Shown here: positions 25,032 to 33,320 of the stretch, in pieces
Position numbering within the stretch: position 1 is the stretch's first letter
How the letters are laid out: the number at the start of each line of letters is the position of its first letter
NCBI GenBank assembly: GCA_049603835.1
Contig: JBMYSZ010000004.1
Span: 186,001 to 250,000, forward strand
Source of the DNA: Mangrovicoccus sp049603835
Lineage (GTDB): Bacteria; Pseudomonadota; Alphaproteobacteria; Rhodobacterales; Rhodobacteraceae
DNA: 64,000 nt
Direction of reading: 5' to 3'
The notes under the pieces: model-generated
Database searches by the model: none
What the model saw: only the letters and a program-made list of their open reading frames with translations
What the model was told of the DNA's origin: nothing
Program-made: the position numbers and the translations under genes

Positions 25032-26291
25032 TTACAGCCCAAACCCCGCATAAGGCAGAAACCGCACCATATCGCCTTGGGTCACATGACGGCCTTCATC
25101 GCCCAGCTCGACCAGTCCTTCGGCCCAAGCCAAGCCAGAGATGCGCCCCGATCCCTCCGAGGCAAAGACCTCCACCTGCCCGGCCGGGTTCAACCGCGCC
25201 CGCAGATATTCCCGCCGGCCCGGCTTTTTGCGCTTTTCAAAAGCGGCAGGGACCTCAAAGCTCAGCGGCGCGGCCCAGCCTTCGCCCGCCATCAGCGACA
25301 AGGCCGGGCGCGCGAAGATCAGGCTACAGACCAAAGCCGCCACCGGATTGCCCGGCAGGCCAAACATCGGCATGCCCTGCCACATCCCCAAAGCCAGCGG
25401 ACGGCCCGGTTTCAAAGCAATGCGCCAGGCGGCGATTTGGCCCTCTTCCCGCAAAAGCGCGGACACATGGTCCTCATCCCCTGCCGAAGCCCCGCCGGAG
25501 GTCAGCAACACATCCGCCCGTTCTGCCGCCTCATTCAGCCGGGCGCGCAAAGCATCGCGGTCATCGCGCACATGGCCCAAATCCACCGGTTCCGCATCCC
25601 AAGCCTGAGCCAAAGCCAAAAGCATCGGGCGATTAGCGTCAAAAGTACGCTGCGGATCAGCGGTACTGCCTGGCGCGGCCAGCTCATCGCCAGTGGACAA
25701 AACCCCAACCCGCAACGGCGTATAAACCGGCAGCTCCGCCACACCAACAGCAGCAGCCAGGGCCAGATCCACCGGGCGCAAGCGTTGGCCAGCTTTTAGC
25801 GCAAGCTCTCCGGCCTCGATATCTTCGCCCGCTTTTCGGGTATTGGCGCGGGGTTTTGGCGCATCACGAAAGGCCACTTCGCGCGCATCGGCGCGGCAAT
25901 CTTCTTCCAAAATCACCGTATCCACCCCGTCAGGCAGCAAAGCACCGGTCAAAATACGGATCGCGTGGCCCGGCGGCACCGCCCCGGCAAAGGGTTCCCC
26001 GGCTGCAGCGCGGCCATCCACCAAAGGCAAGTGATACGGCCCCTCGCCCAGGCTTGCCGCCGCATAGCCATAGCCATCCACTGCGGAATTCGCCCCCGGC
26101 GGGTTCGAGCGCCAAGCAGTCACATCCTCCGCCAGCACCCGACCCAGCGCTGCATCCAGCGCCACAGTTTCGGTTTTCGTTACCCGGTGCAGCCGCTCCT
26201 TCAGCAGCGCCAAAGCCTCATCCACCGGCACCCAATTCACCCCCGGCGGCAAAGCAAAACAATCATCGCGAAGCGGGGGCAGATCTACCAT
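25032..26291 (-). CDS. moeA: Molybdopterin molybdenumtransferase MoeA
   Basis: Inserts molybdate into adenylylated molybdopterin. 419 residues with the MoeA four-domain layout: SAVDGYGY and RILTGALLPDG in the N-terminal domains, the MoaB/MogA-like domain with VGVLSTGDEL and TSGGASAGDEDHV, GMPMFGLPGNPVAALV, and a C-terminal beta-barrel. It lies 18 bases downstream of mobB and ends the fdhD-mobA-mobB-moeA run. The S-A-V-D-G-Y motif has Val where many homologues have Met. Confidence 0.94.
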   Translation of the reverse strand: MVDLPPLRDDCFALPPGVNWVPVDEALALLKERLHRVTKTETVALDAALGRVLAEDVTAWRSNPPGANSAVDGYGYAAASLGEGPYHLPLVDGRAAAGEPFAGAVPPGHAIRILTGALLPDGVDTVILEEDCRADAREVAFRDAPKPRANTRKAGEDIEAGELALKAGQRLRPVDLALAAAVGVAELPVYTPLRVGVLSTGDELAAPGSTADPQRTFDANRPMLLALAQAWDAEPVDLGHVRDDRDALRARLNEAAERADVLLTSGGASAGDEDHVSALLREEGQIAAWRIALKPGRPLALGMWQGMPMFGLPGNPVAALVCSLIFARPALSLMAGEGWAAPLSFEVPAAFEKRKKPGRREYLRARLNPAGQVEVFASEGSGRISGLAWAEGLVELGDEGRHVTQGDMVRFLPYAGFGL

Positions 26292-26309
26292 GGGGTCTCT
26301 TTCTGTTAC

Positions 26310-26804
26310 TCACAAAGCCAGGTCTTGGGCGATAAATTCGGCAATACGCTGGGTATCATCCAAGTGGAATAATGGCACAGGCAAATCCGCCAGGACAGCA
26401 TCGCTTGCTACTGCTTTGATCGAAGAGTCTCCGGGCGCGAGCAGTTTTTCCCCGGTTGCTTGACGCCAGGCCTCGATTTTCGGGTGATTGGCGCGTTTGA
26501 ACCCCTCAACCAGAACCAGATCCACCGGCGTCATCTTGGCCAGCAACTGATCCAGCGGCGGTTCTTCCGCATCGCGCAATTCATGCATCAAAGCCCATCT
26601 TTGCCCCGAGCTCAGCAAGACCTCACAAGCGCCTGCCGCGCGATGGCGGAAACTATCGCGGCCGGGCTTGTCCACATCATAATTGTGATGCGCATGTTTG
26701 ACGGTAGAAACGCGCAGGCCGCGGCCCGTGAATTCCGCCACCAAACGTTCCATCAAGCCGGTTTTGCCGCCATTTTTCCAGCCGGTGATGCCGTATAGCT
26801 TCAT
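26310..26804 (-). CDS. mobB: Molybdopterin-guanine dinucleotide biosynthesis adaptor MobB
   Basis: 164-residue P-loop GTP-binding protein that assists MobA. The phosphate loop is GWKNGGKTG (residues ~6-14) and VDLVLVEGFKRANHPKIEAWR is the family-typical block. The ATG at 26804 overlaps the mobA stop by four bases; longer in-frame sequence upstream is the other frame of mobA. Translation is coupled to mobA. Confidence 0.92.
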   Translation of the reverse strand: MKLYGITGWKNGGKTGLMERLVAEFTGRGLRVSTVKHAHHNYDVDKPGRDSFRHRAAGACEVLLSSGQRWALMHELRDAEEPPLDQLLAKMTPVDLVLVEGFKRANHPKIEAWRQATGEKLLAPGDSSIKAVASDAVLADLPVPLFHLDDTQRIAEFIAQDLAL

Positions 26805-27409
26805 GTTGTGCCGTCTTTTAGCAGGGCTTCGGCCTCGGCCAAATCCTCGGGCGTGTTGATATTGAAAAAGGCCTCGGTTGCGAAAAGCGTGCTGGCAGAG
26901 CCGAAATGATCGGCGAAATGCACCACGCGGCGTTGATCCTTGGCCAAAGCCTCGCGCAGCGCGCTTTGCAACCGCACCGGCCAAAGGGCAAAGGTCGGCT
27001 GCCGGATCAAGCGGCCCTCTTCCATGATAGCGGCCATGGCGATGGGGGTTTTGGCTTTCTCGGCGGCACGGATCAAACGCTCGACCAGATCTTCGGGGAA
27101 AAACGGCGTATCGGCCGCGACCGTGACGATATGGTCATAGCCCAGGCTTTCAGCCCAGATCATCCCCGCCAGAACCCCCGCCAAAGGGCCGGGATGGTCA
27201 GGCACCGGATCGGCAATGACCGGCAGGCTATATTCGGCCAAACGCTCTTTCGGGCCATTGGCATTGATCGCGATGGCGGGCAGCTGCGGCGCAAGCCGGT
27301 CGATCACCCGGTCGAAAAGACTGCGCCCGGCCAGCACAGCCTCGCCCTTATCGCCACCGCCCATGCGACGTGCCTGGCCGCCTGCTAAAATTATCCCTGC
27401 CGGTTTCAT
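26801..27409 (-). CDS. mobA: Molybdenum cofactor guanylyltransferase MobA
   Basis: Transfers GMP from GTP to molybdopterin, making the MGD cofactor used by DMSO-reductase-family enzymes such as formate dehydrogenase. 202 residues. The nucleotide-binding N-terminus is GIILAGGQARRMGGGDKG, followed by VIADPVPDHPGPLAGVLAGM and VAADTPFFP. GAGGGGGGA lies five bases before the ATG at 27409; an ATG at 27427 is less favoured. It overlaps mobB. Confidence 0.94.
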   Translation of the reverse strand: MKPAGIILAGGQARRMGGGDKGEAVLAGRSLFDRVIDRLAPQLPAIAINANGPKERLAEYSLPVIADPVPDHPGPLAGVLAGMIWAESLGYDHIVTVAADTPFFPEDLVERLIRAAEKAKTPIAMAAIMEEGRLIRQPTFALWPVRLQSALREALAKDQRRVVHFADHFGSASTLFATEAFFNINTPEDLAEAEALLKDGTT

Positions 27410-27490
27410 CGCGTCCCCCCTCGACATTATAGCGCGAAGCCTAGCGCGCCCATTTCTGGTGACAAGCCAAACCCGTCAGATCCGCGCGAC

Positions 27491-27529
27491 GGGCAGCTCG
27501 CGAAACCGCGAAGCTTTCACGAGCTGCCC
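27491..27529. repeat. Perfect 10-bp inverted repeat between fdhD and mobA
   Basis: GGGCAGCTCG (27491-27500) and CGAGCTGCCC (27520-27529) form a perfect ten-pair stem. A small CGCG/CGCG hairpin can form inside the loop. It lies nine bases after the fdhD stop, in the leader of mobA. There is no U-run. It may be a terminator-like structure, an attenuator for the mob genes, or a protein site. Confidence 0.55.
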
Positions 27530-27537
27530 GGCTCTGC

Positions 27538-28416
27538 CTATCCCGCTGCACCTTTGCGGCGCGATTTTGCACTTTCCTCTGGGACTTGCGCTAAATCCGC
27601 ATCCCAGACCAAGCGCTCTTGCCCCGATAAGCAGACAAAGCGTTTGCCCTTCATCCGGCCGATCAAGGTCATGCCAACCTGCTGCGCGATCTCCACCCCC
27701 CAAGCGGTAAAACCCGACCGCGATGCCAAAGCCGGAATTCCCATCAAAGCAGTCTTGATCACCATCTCAGAAGTCAGCCGCCCAGTGGTATAAAGCAGCT
27801 TATCCGCCGCGCCCGCCTGGGTCGAAAACATCCAACCCGCGATCTTATCCACCGCATTATGGCGCCCCACATCTTCCATATAGACCAAGGGCTGATCCCC
27901 TTGGCACAGCACCGTGCCATGGATCGCCCCGGCTTCGAGATAGAGGCTTGGCATCGTATTGATCCGATGCGCCAGCCGGTAAAGATCCGAGGTCCGCACC
28001 GTCGCGGGGGGCAGGGCCAGGCCGTCCAGCCCCTCCATCATATCGCCAAAAACCGTGCCCACCGCGCAGCCGCTGGTGCGAGTTTTCTTGGCGAGTTTCG
28101 CCTCGTGATCGGTTTCGCTGGCCGTGCGCACCACCACTACTTGCAAATCCTCGTCATAATCGACGCCGGTCACTGTTTCGCTATCGCGCAACATGCCTTG
28201 ATTGCGCAGAAATCCCAAAGCCAGATATTTCGGGTGATCGCCAATCGTCATCGCCGTAACGATTTCGCGGCTATTGAGATAAATCGTCAAAGGCCGCTCT
28301 TCGATCACCGAAAGATCCAGCTCTGCGCCCATGTGATCCACGCCCCGGATCTTGCGCAATAGCCCCTGGGCGCCCGGATCAGGCGCGATCACCATAGATT
28401 TGATCGCCTCGTCCAA
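27538..28416 (-). CDS. fdhD: Formate dehydrogenase accessory sulfurtransferase FdhD
   Basis: Carries sulfur from a cysteine desulfurase to the molybdenum cofactor of formate dehydrogenase. About 292 residues from a TTG at 28416, which has GAGGAG six bases upstream. A TTG at 28434 and an ATG at 28395 are alternatives. Family blocks are AMTIGDHPKYLALGFLRNQG, TRTSGCAVGTVFGD, LYLEAGAIHGT and VGRHNAVDKIAGW. E. coli FdhD has a CxxC in the sulfur-carrying loop; here only one Cys is present (SGCAVG). Formate dehydrogenase itself is not in the window. Confidence 0.92.
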   Translation of the reverse strand: MDEAIKSMVIAPDPGAQGLLRKIRGVDHMGAELDLSVIEERPLTIYLNSREIVTAMTIGDHPKYLALGFLRNQGMLRDSETVTGVDYDEDLQVVVVRTASETDHEAKLAKKTRTSGCAVGTVFGDMMEGLDGLALPPATVRTSDLYRLAHRINTMPSLYLEAGAIHGTVLCQGDQPLVYMEDVGRHNAVDKIAGWMFSTQAGAADKLLYTTGRLTSEMVIKTALMGIPALASRSGFTAWGVEIAQQVGMTLIGRMKGKRFVCLSGQERLVWDADLAQVPEESAKSRRKGAAG

Positions 28417-28480
28417 TTGCAACTCCTCGCTCAAAGGCGTAGCCGCCTTGCATCTTTGCTTAGCCTAGGATCATCGCCCC

Positions 28481-29191
28481 ATGACCACCAGTCATACTTC
28501 CGCCTTTTGGCACGGCTTTTGGGCCGGGTTGCCCTTTGTTTTGGTTGTTGGCCCTTTTGGCCTGCTCTTTGGGGTGGTCGCGACCGAGGCCGGTTTGGAT
28601 ATCGTGCAAACCATGGGGTTTTCCATTTTGGTGATCGCAGGCGCGTCGCAATTCGCCGCCTTGCAATTGATGCTGGATAACGCCCCGACAGTGATCGTGC
28701 TGACCACAGCCCTGGCGGTTAATTTGCGCATGGCCATGTATTCCGCCTCGCTCGTGCCGCATCTGGGGCAAGCGCCTTTGTGGCAAAGAGCGATTGCCAG
28801 CTATTTCCTGGTGGACCAGTCCTATGCGGTCAGCCAACCCTATTATGAGGCCAGGCCCGATCTGAGCATGCGGCAAAAACTGGCCTTTTTCGCGGGTTCA
28901 ATGACGCCGGTTGCGCCGGTTTGGTATCTCTCGACCCTTCTGGGCGCCGTGATGGGGCAACAGATCCCGCCGGAATTCGCGCTGGATTTCGCCGTGCCGA
29001 TCACCTTCTTGGCTCTGGTCGCGCCGGGGCTGAAAAGCTTGCCGCATGTTTTGGCGGCGCTGACCTCTATCCTGCTGGCGCTGGCCTTTGCCTGGGTGCC
29101 TTACAGTCTAGGCCTGATCATTGCCGCCGCCGCCGCAATGGCCGTGGGGGCCGGATCGGAACTCTATTTTGAAAAAAGGGCCCAAGCATGA
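28481..29191 (+). CDS. azlC: AzlC-family branched-chain amino acid exporter, large subunit
   Basis: 236 residues with about seven membrane helices; starts FWHGFWAGLPFVLVVGPFGLLFG. Family signature blocks are GASQFAALQLM and MYSASLVPHLG. AzlC and AzlD together export branched-chain amino acids or related compounds. It overlaps azlD by four bases and is divergent from fdhD across a 46-64 base gap. Confidence 0.9.
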   Translation: MTTSHTSAFWHGFWAGLPFVLVVGPFGLLFGVVATEAGLDIVQTMGFSILVIAGASQFAALQLMLDNAPTVIVLTTALAVNLRMAMYSASLVPHLGQAPLWQRAIASYFLVDQSYAVSQPYYEARPDLSMRQKLAFFAGSMTPVAPVWYLSTLLGAVMGQQIPPEFALDFAVPITFLALVAPGLKSLPHVLAALTSILLALAFAWVPYSLGLIIAAAAAMAVGAGSELYFEKRAQA

Positions 29192-29517
29192 CCCTGTCTG
29201 ACCCGAAAATCTGGGGGATTATCTTTGCCCTCGGCCTTGGCACTTTCCTGATCCGCTTTTCTTTTCTTGGGCTGGTGGGCGATCGCCCCCTGCCCGAATG
29301 GCTGATCCGCTGCCTGCGCTATACGCCCATGGCGGTTCTGCCGGGTCTGGTGGCGCCGCTAGTGATCTGGCCCGATGCCACCGGGGGCGAGCCGGATCTG
29401 CCGCGCATTTTTGCCGCTTTGGCCACGATCCTTGTGGGGCTGGTCAAGCGCGACACGCTTTGGGCCATTGGCGCCGGGCTGGTCACGCTTTATGCCAGCC
29501 TGGCCTTGCTTGGCTAA
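29188..29517 (+). CDS. azlD: AzlD-family exporter small subunit
   Basis: 109 residues, about four membrane helices. It begins with the helix WGIIFALGLGTFLIRFSFLG, and LRYTPMAVLPGLVAPLVIWP is the family block. It partners AzlC and overlaps it by ATGA. It converges with the lipoprotein gene at 29527. Confidence 0.9.
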   Translation: MTLSDPKIWGIIFALGLGTFLIRFSFLGLVGDRPLPEWLIRCLRYTPMAVLPGLVAPLVIWPDATGGEPDLPRIFAALATILVGLVKRDTLWAIGAGLVTLYASLALLG

Positions 29518-29526
29518 GAGCCGCCC

Positions 29527-30168
29527 CTAGCCACCAGTTGCGGGCAAGGGCGGCAAAGGCTCGGGGAATGTCCCATCGCCCACCGCAATATAGCCGCCCA
29601 AACCGCCGATATCTTCGCGGCCGCCGGGACTATCGTCATAATATGTGTCGGTTTTCACCCCTGGCAGCTGCGCAAAAGCCCGGCTGGCCCCATCGGGGAA
29701 AAAGGTTTTGGGGAAATCTTCAAAACCTGGCAATCCGCTTAGAATTTCCGTAGTGCGCAAAGTGCAAAACGCGTCCATCACCGGCCCAGCGGTTTTCGCC
29801 CGCTCCAATGCCAATCGCGCGGTTTCCGCCGAAACTGGCACGACTTGCCGGCGTACCGAATAGGTTTCGCGAGCGTGATAATCCACATACCAGGCTTCCA
29901 TTGCATCGGTGAAACCGTAATGCAGATCATTGATTTCGGGCGCTTTCGGATGGCGCCAACTGCCCGCGGGGTCAAACACAACCCGTTCGGGCCCGTCGAT
30001 CACCAGGCCTGTATGCGCGCCTTTGCCCGTGGCATTGCGCACCATCGTATAAAGCGTGATCGTCGGTTGCCGCCCGCTCACATAATGGGCCTTAGCCACA
30101 TCTTCTGCAGGGGAAATCTGCGGCTCGGCACAAGCCGATAAAACCGCCAAAGCGCAAAGCGCGAGCAT
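29527..30168 (-). CDS. Lipoprotein with possible permuted papain-like fold
   Basis: 213 residues. The N-terminus MLALCALAVLSAC has a lipobox (LSAC), but the stretch before the Cys is short and lacks the usual positive residues, so translation may begin slightly upstream by an unusual codon. The mature part has a His motif (GAHTGLVIDGPERVVFDPAGSW) and, about 100 residues later, DAFCTLRTTEIL. His before Cys is the order seen in circularly permuted NlpC/P60-like peptidases, so a cysteine hydrolase acting in the periplasm is possible. It follows the oxidase microprotein gene by 26 bases. Confidence 0.65.
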   Translation of the reverse strand: MLALCALAVLSACAEPQISPAEDVAKAHYVSGRQPTITLYTMVRNATGKGAHTGLVIDGPERVVFDPAGSWRHPKAPEINDLHYGFTDAMEAWYVDYHARETYSVRRQVVPVSAETARLALERAKTAGPVMDAFCTLRTTEILSGLPGFEDFPKTFFPDGASRAFAQLPGVKTDTYYDDSPGGREDIGGLGGYIAVGDGTFPEPLPPLPATGG

Positions 30169-30194
30169 CCCCGCGCCGCGCTGCCGGGTCTGAC

Positions 30195-30329
30195 TTAGGC
30201 GCCGACCAGAGCCAAAAAGACCAAAAAGACGAAAATTGCGATCACCGATTTGATGGTGAAGCTGACAAAGCCGTCGAATGTTTTCTGTTGGGCTGTGATA
30301 TCCATCGAGCCGTGTTTGTGTTCCGCCAT
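30195..30329 (-). CDS. aa3-type cytochrome c oxidase subunit IV (44 residues)
   Basis: A 44-residue protein, MAEHKHGSMDITAQQKTFDG followed by one membrane helix ending LVFLALVGA. This is the small subunit IV of alphaproteobacterial aa3 oxidases, which binds beside subunits I and III and has no known catalytic part. GGGAGG lies seven bases before the ATG at 30329; longer upstream frame to 30386 is not needed. The other oxidase genes are not in the window. Confidence 0.9.
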   Translation of the reverse strand: MAEHKHGSMDITAQQKTFDGFVSFTIKSVIAIFVFLVFLALVGA

Positions 30330-30422
30330 GAGAGCCTCCCTTTTCACGCGTTGTCTTTGGATAAGGTGATTCAGCGCGTCTGTCACCCACCCAGTTATCT
30401 CTAAAGCTATTCCATTGAGCGG

Positions 30423-31478
30423 TCACACCAAACGCCACAGCCATGCTCCATCTTCCTGCAAGTCTCGGGCGACTTCGCCCTTTCGATGCAGATAGTTCAG
30501 ATGTGCCACCGCCTCCACTAAGGCGTGACCATATTCACCCCCGCGAATGTCACGCTTGAACAAAGGCATAAAGCAGTCGCAAGCCGTGGCAGGGGATTTG
30601 CGCAGGTGATCGCGCAGCCGCTCTAGCGCGCCGATGTGATTATCGATCAATTGGATCAACCTGGCGGGCAGCCCAGTGAAAGGTAGTTTATGACCCGGCA
30701 AAACAAGGTGATCCTCGCGGGCAAAGGGCTGAAACTTGGCGCAGCTTTCAAACCAGTCGGTCAGCGGATCGGCCTCGGGCTCTGTGGCATAGACGCCAAT
30801 ATTGGGCGAAATGGACGGCAGAAGCTGATCCCCGCCCAGAACCAAGGGCGCATCTTCGCACCAAAGCGTCGCCTGTTCCGGCGCATGCCCACCGCCAGTG
30901 CGCACAATCCAAGACCGCCCGCCCAAAGTGATCTGGTCGCCATCGGCAATCCGGGTAAAGCCCAAAGGCATCGGCGCCACCACATCCGCGAAATTGAACG
31001 GGCGCTCTTGCATCCGCTGGGCCAAGATCTCTGGCGCCATACCTGCGCGACGCCAATGGGTTAGGGCTTGCTGGGTTGGCAGGGCTTGTTCATCTAGCTG
31101 CAACATGCGGGAAAACAGCCATGCGGTGCGGGTGGTGACCAGCTCGGCCCCGAATTCGGTCTGCAGCCAGCCTGCCAGGCCCATATGATCGGGATGGTGA
31201 TGGGTCACCAAGACCCGCGCCACTGGCCTGCCCCCTAAAGGGCCTGCCAGCAAATCTTGCCAAATACCGCGGCTGAGACGGCTGTTGAACCCGGTATCGA
31301 TAACCGTCCAGCCCTCGGGCTCGTCAAAGGCAAAGATATTCACATGATCCAAGGCCATAGGCAGCGGCAGGCGCATCCATAAAATGCCTGGCTCGATCTC
31401 AACCGCAGCGCCCCTAGCGGGCGGGTCGGGAAAAGGATAGCGGATCCCTTCGCCCAGATCGCGACTTGCGTCATCCAT
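30423..31478 (-). CDS. MBL-fold metallo-hydrolase
   Basis: 351 residues. The zinc motif THHHPDHMG is complete, further ligands are in GGHAPEQ and GGDQLLPSI, and LPGHKLPF carries the last His. A C-terminal helical domain (~100 residues) follows, as in the LACTB2-like and related hydrolases. Probable substrates are thioesters or small esters; the neighbouring acyl-CoA dehydrogenase, 54 bases upstream on the same strand, makes a CoA-thioester substrate attractive but unproven. Confidence 0.88.
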   Translation of the reverse strand: MDDASRDLGEGIRYPFPDPPARGAAVEIEPGILWMRLPLPMALDHVNIFAFDEPEGWTVIDTGFNSRLSRGIWQDLLAGPLGGRPVARVLVTHHHPDHMGLAGWLQTEFGAELVTTRTAWLFSRMLQLDEQALPTQQALTHWRRAGMAPEILAQRMQERPFNFADVVAPMPLGFTRIADGDQITLGGRSWIVRTGGGHAPEQATLWCEDAPLVLGGDQLLPSISPNIGVYATEPEADPLTDWFESCAKFQPFAREDHLVLPGHKLPFTGLPARLIQLIDNHIGALERLRDHLRKSPATACDCFMPLFKRDIRGGEYGHALVEAVAHLNYLHRKGEVARDLQEDGAWLWRLV

Positions 31479-31532
31479 GATGCACCCTTTACAAAAGCCT
31501 CGGCTCTGCCCTGACCCAGCGAGCGCCCGGGA

Positions 31533-33236
31533 TCAACTGGCCAAATCGCCCAAGCTTAGATCGTAAAGCGCATCATTGCCCATGCGAGCTTCGGCCAAAT
31601 AGCCGCTATATTGGGGTAAAATCCGAGAAATATAGAATTTCGCCAAACTAAGGCGCAACGGATGATCCGGGCTAGTCGTGGCGCAAGCGGCTTTCAAATG
31701 AGCATCCGCGCCTAAGATCCGGGCAAAGCCGCGCCCATAGGCCAAAGCCCCGCCAAAGCGTTCGGGCGCAGGACAAGCCAACAGAACTTCGGTGGTTTCA
31801 CGCAAGCTTTCGGATGCGGCCCAAACCGCATCGGCCAGTTGCGGTTGGCTTGCCCGCGCGGTTTCCGCATCACGCTGAATTTCACCGATCAAAGCGAAAG
31901 CCGCCGCGCCATTATCGGCCAATTTTCGCCCCGTCAAATCCATGGCCTGAATACCATTCGTGCCTTCATAAATCGACGTCACCCGCACATCGCGGTGAAA
32001 TTGGGCCGCGCCGGTTTCCTCAATCACCCCCATACCGCCGAAAACCTGCACCGTATCCTCGGCCACATGCATCCCGGTTTCGGTGCCACAGATCTTTGCA
32101 ATCGGTGTGAGAAAAGTGGCACGGGCGGCCCAAGCCTGATCACCGCTGGCGGCCATATCCAAGGCCTTGGCACAGCTCAGCGCCAGGCAGCGCGCGGCAA
32201 AGATTTCCGCCCGCATATGCATCAGCATGCGCCGCACATCCGCGTGATCGCCAATCGGTCCGCTTTTAGCCAAAGGCGTCGGGCCTTGGCGCCGCTCGCG
32301 GGCATATCGCAGCGCATGATCAAAACTGGCCTGAGCCACGCCGATCCCCTGGGCCGCGACCCCCAGACGGGCATTGTTCATCATGGTAAACATCGCCGCC
32401 ATGCCCCCATGAGGCGGGCCCACCAGCCAGCCGGTCGCGCCGTCAAAACTGAGGCTACATGTGGGCGAGCCATGGATGCCAAGCTTATGCTCCACCCCCA
32501 TCACCCTGATCTGATTTCGCCCCCCCAGGCTGCCATCGGGCTTTGGTAGAAATTTCGGCACGAGAAATAGGCTAATCCCTTTGATCCCCGGCGGTGCATC
32601 AGGCAAGCGCGCCAAAACCAAGTGGCAGATATTTTCCGCCATCTGATGATCGCCATAAGAAATGAAGATCTTTTTGCCGCTGACCGCATAACTGCCATCG
32701 CCGCGCGGCTCCGCCTTGCTGATCAGAGCGGCCAGATCACTGCCGGCCTGCGGTTCTGTTAGGTTCATTGTGCCGGTCCAACGACCGGAAATCAGATTGG
32801 GCAAATAGAGCGCTTGCAATTCAGGGCTCGCATGGTGGCATAGCGCCTCGATCTGGCCTTGGGTCAAAAGCGGGCAGATTTGCAGCGCCAAACAGGCCCC
32901 GGCCATCATTTCATTGACCGCCGTGCTTAGCGTCAAAGGCAGACCCATGCCGCCCTGTTCCGTTGGGGCAGAAATGCCAACCCAACCGCCACGCGCAATT
33001 TCCTTATAGGCAGCACCAAAGCCCGGCGCATCCCGGACCGCGCCATTTTCCAGCCGCGCACCGCTGACATCGCCAAGCCGCTGCAATGGTTTCAAGCTGT
33101 GCTCACAGAGTCTTTCCGCCTGCTCTAAAATAGCTTGCCGTAAATCTGCCTTAGCCTCGGCAAAATGCGGCGTCTGGGTCAGCGCGTCAAAATCGATGAT
33201 ATGATCAAATATAAACCGAAATTCGGCGGCGGACAT
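31533..33236 (-). CDS. Acyl-CoA dehydrogenase (DmdC-like, long form)
   Basis: 567 residues, the long form of acyl-CoA dehydrogenase with an extra C-terminal domain, as in 3-methylmercaptopropionyl-CoA dehydrogenase (DmdC) and its paralogues. The N-terminus FRFIFDHIIDFDAL is characteristic of this group. FAD-binding blocks are TGTMNLTEPQAGSDLAAL and KKIFISYGDHQMA; the substrate-side region contains VFGGMGVIEETGAAQ and SIYEGTNGIQAMDL. DmdC paralogues are numerous in roseobacters, so the real substrate cannot be fixed here. It is divergent from the Sua5 gene. Confidence 0.88.
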   Translation of the reverse strand: MSAAEFRFIFDHIIDFDALTQTPHFAEAKADLRQAILEQAERLCEHSLKPLQRLGDVSGARLENGAVRDAPGFGAAYKEIARGGWVGISAPTEQGGMGLPLTLSTAVNEMMAGACLALQICPLLTQGQIEALCHHASPELQALYLPNLISGRWTGTMNLTEPQAGSDLAALISKAEPRGDGSYAVSGKKIFISYGDHQMAENICHLVLARLPDAPPGIKGISLFLVPKFLPKPDGSLGGRNQIRVMGVEHKLGIHGSPTCSLSFDGATGWLVGPPHGGMAAMFTMMNNARLGVAAQGIGVAQASFDHALRYARERRQGPTPLAKSGPIGDHADVRRMLMHMRAEIFAARCLALSCAKALDMAASGDQAWAARATFLTPIAKICGTETGMHVAEDTVQVFGGMGVIEETGAAQFHRDVRVTSIYEGTNGIQAMDLTGRKLADNGAAAFALIGEIQRDAETARASQPQLADAVWAASESLRETTEVLLACPAPERFGGALAYGRGFARILGADAHLKAACATTSPDHPLRLSLAKFYISRILPQYSGYLAEARMGNDALYDLSLGDLAS

Positions 33237-33320
33237 GGGCCAGGCTTTCTCCTTGGGTCCCAGATGACTGGTAATTTCGTTCCAAATCAGAGAATGTGCG
33301 CCGCCAGAGGAGAGTGCAAC

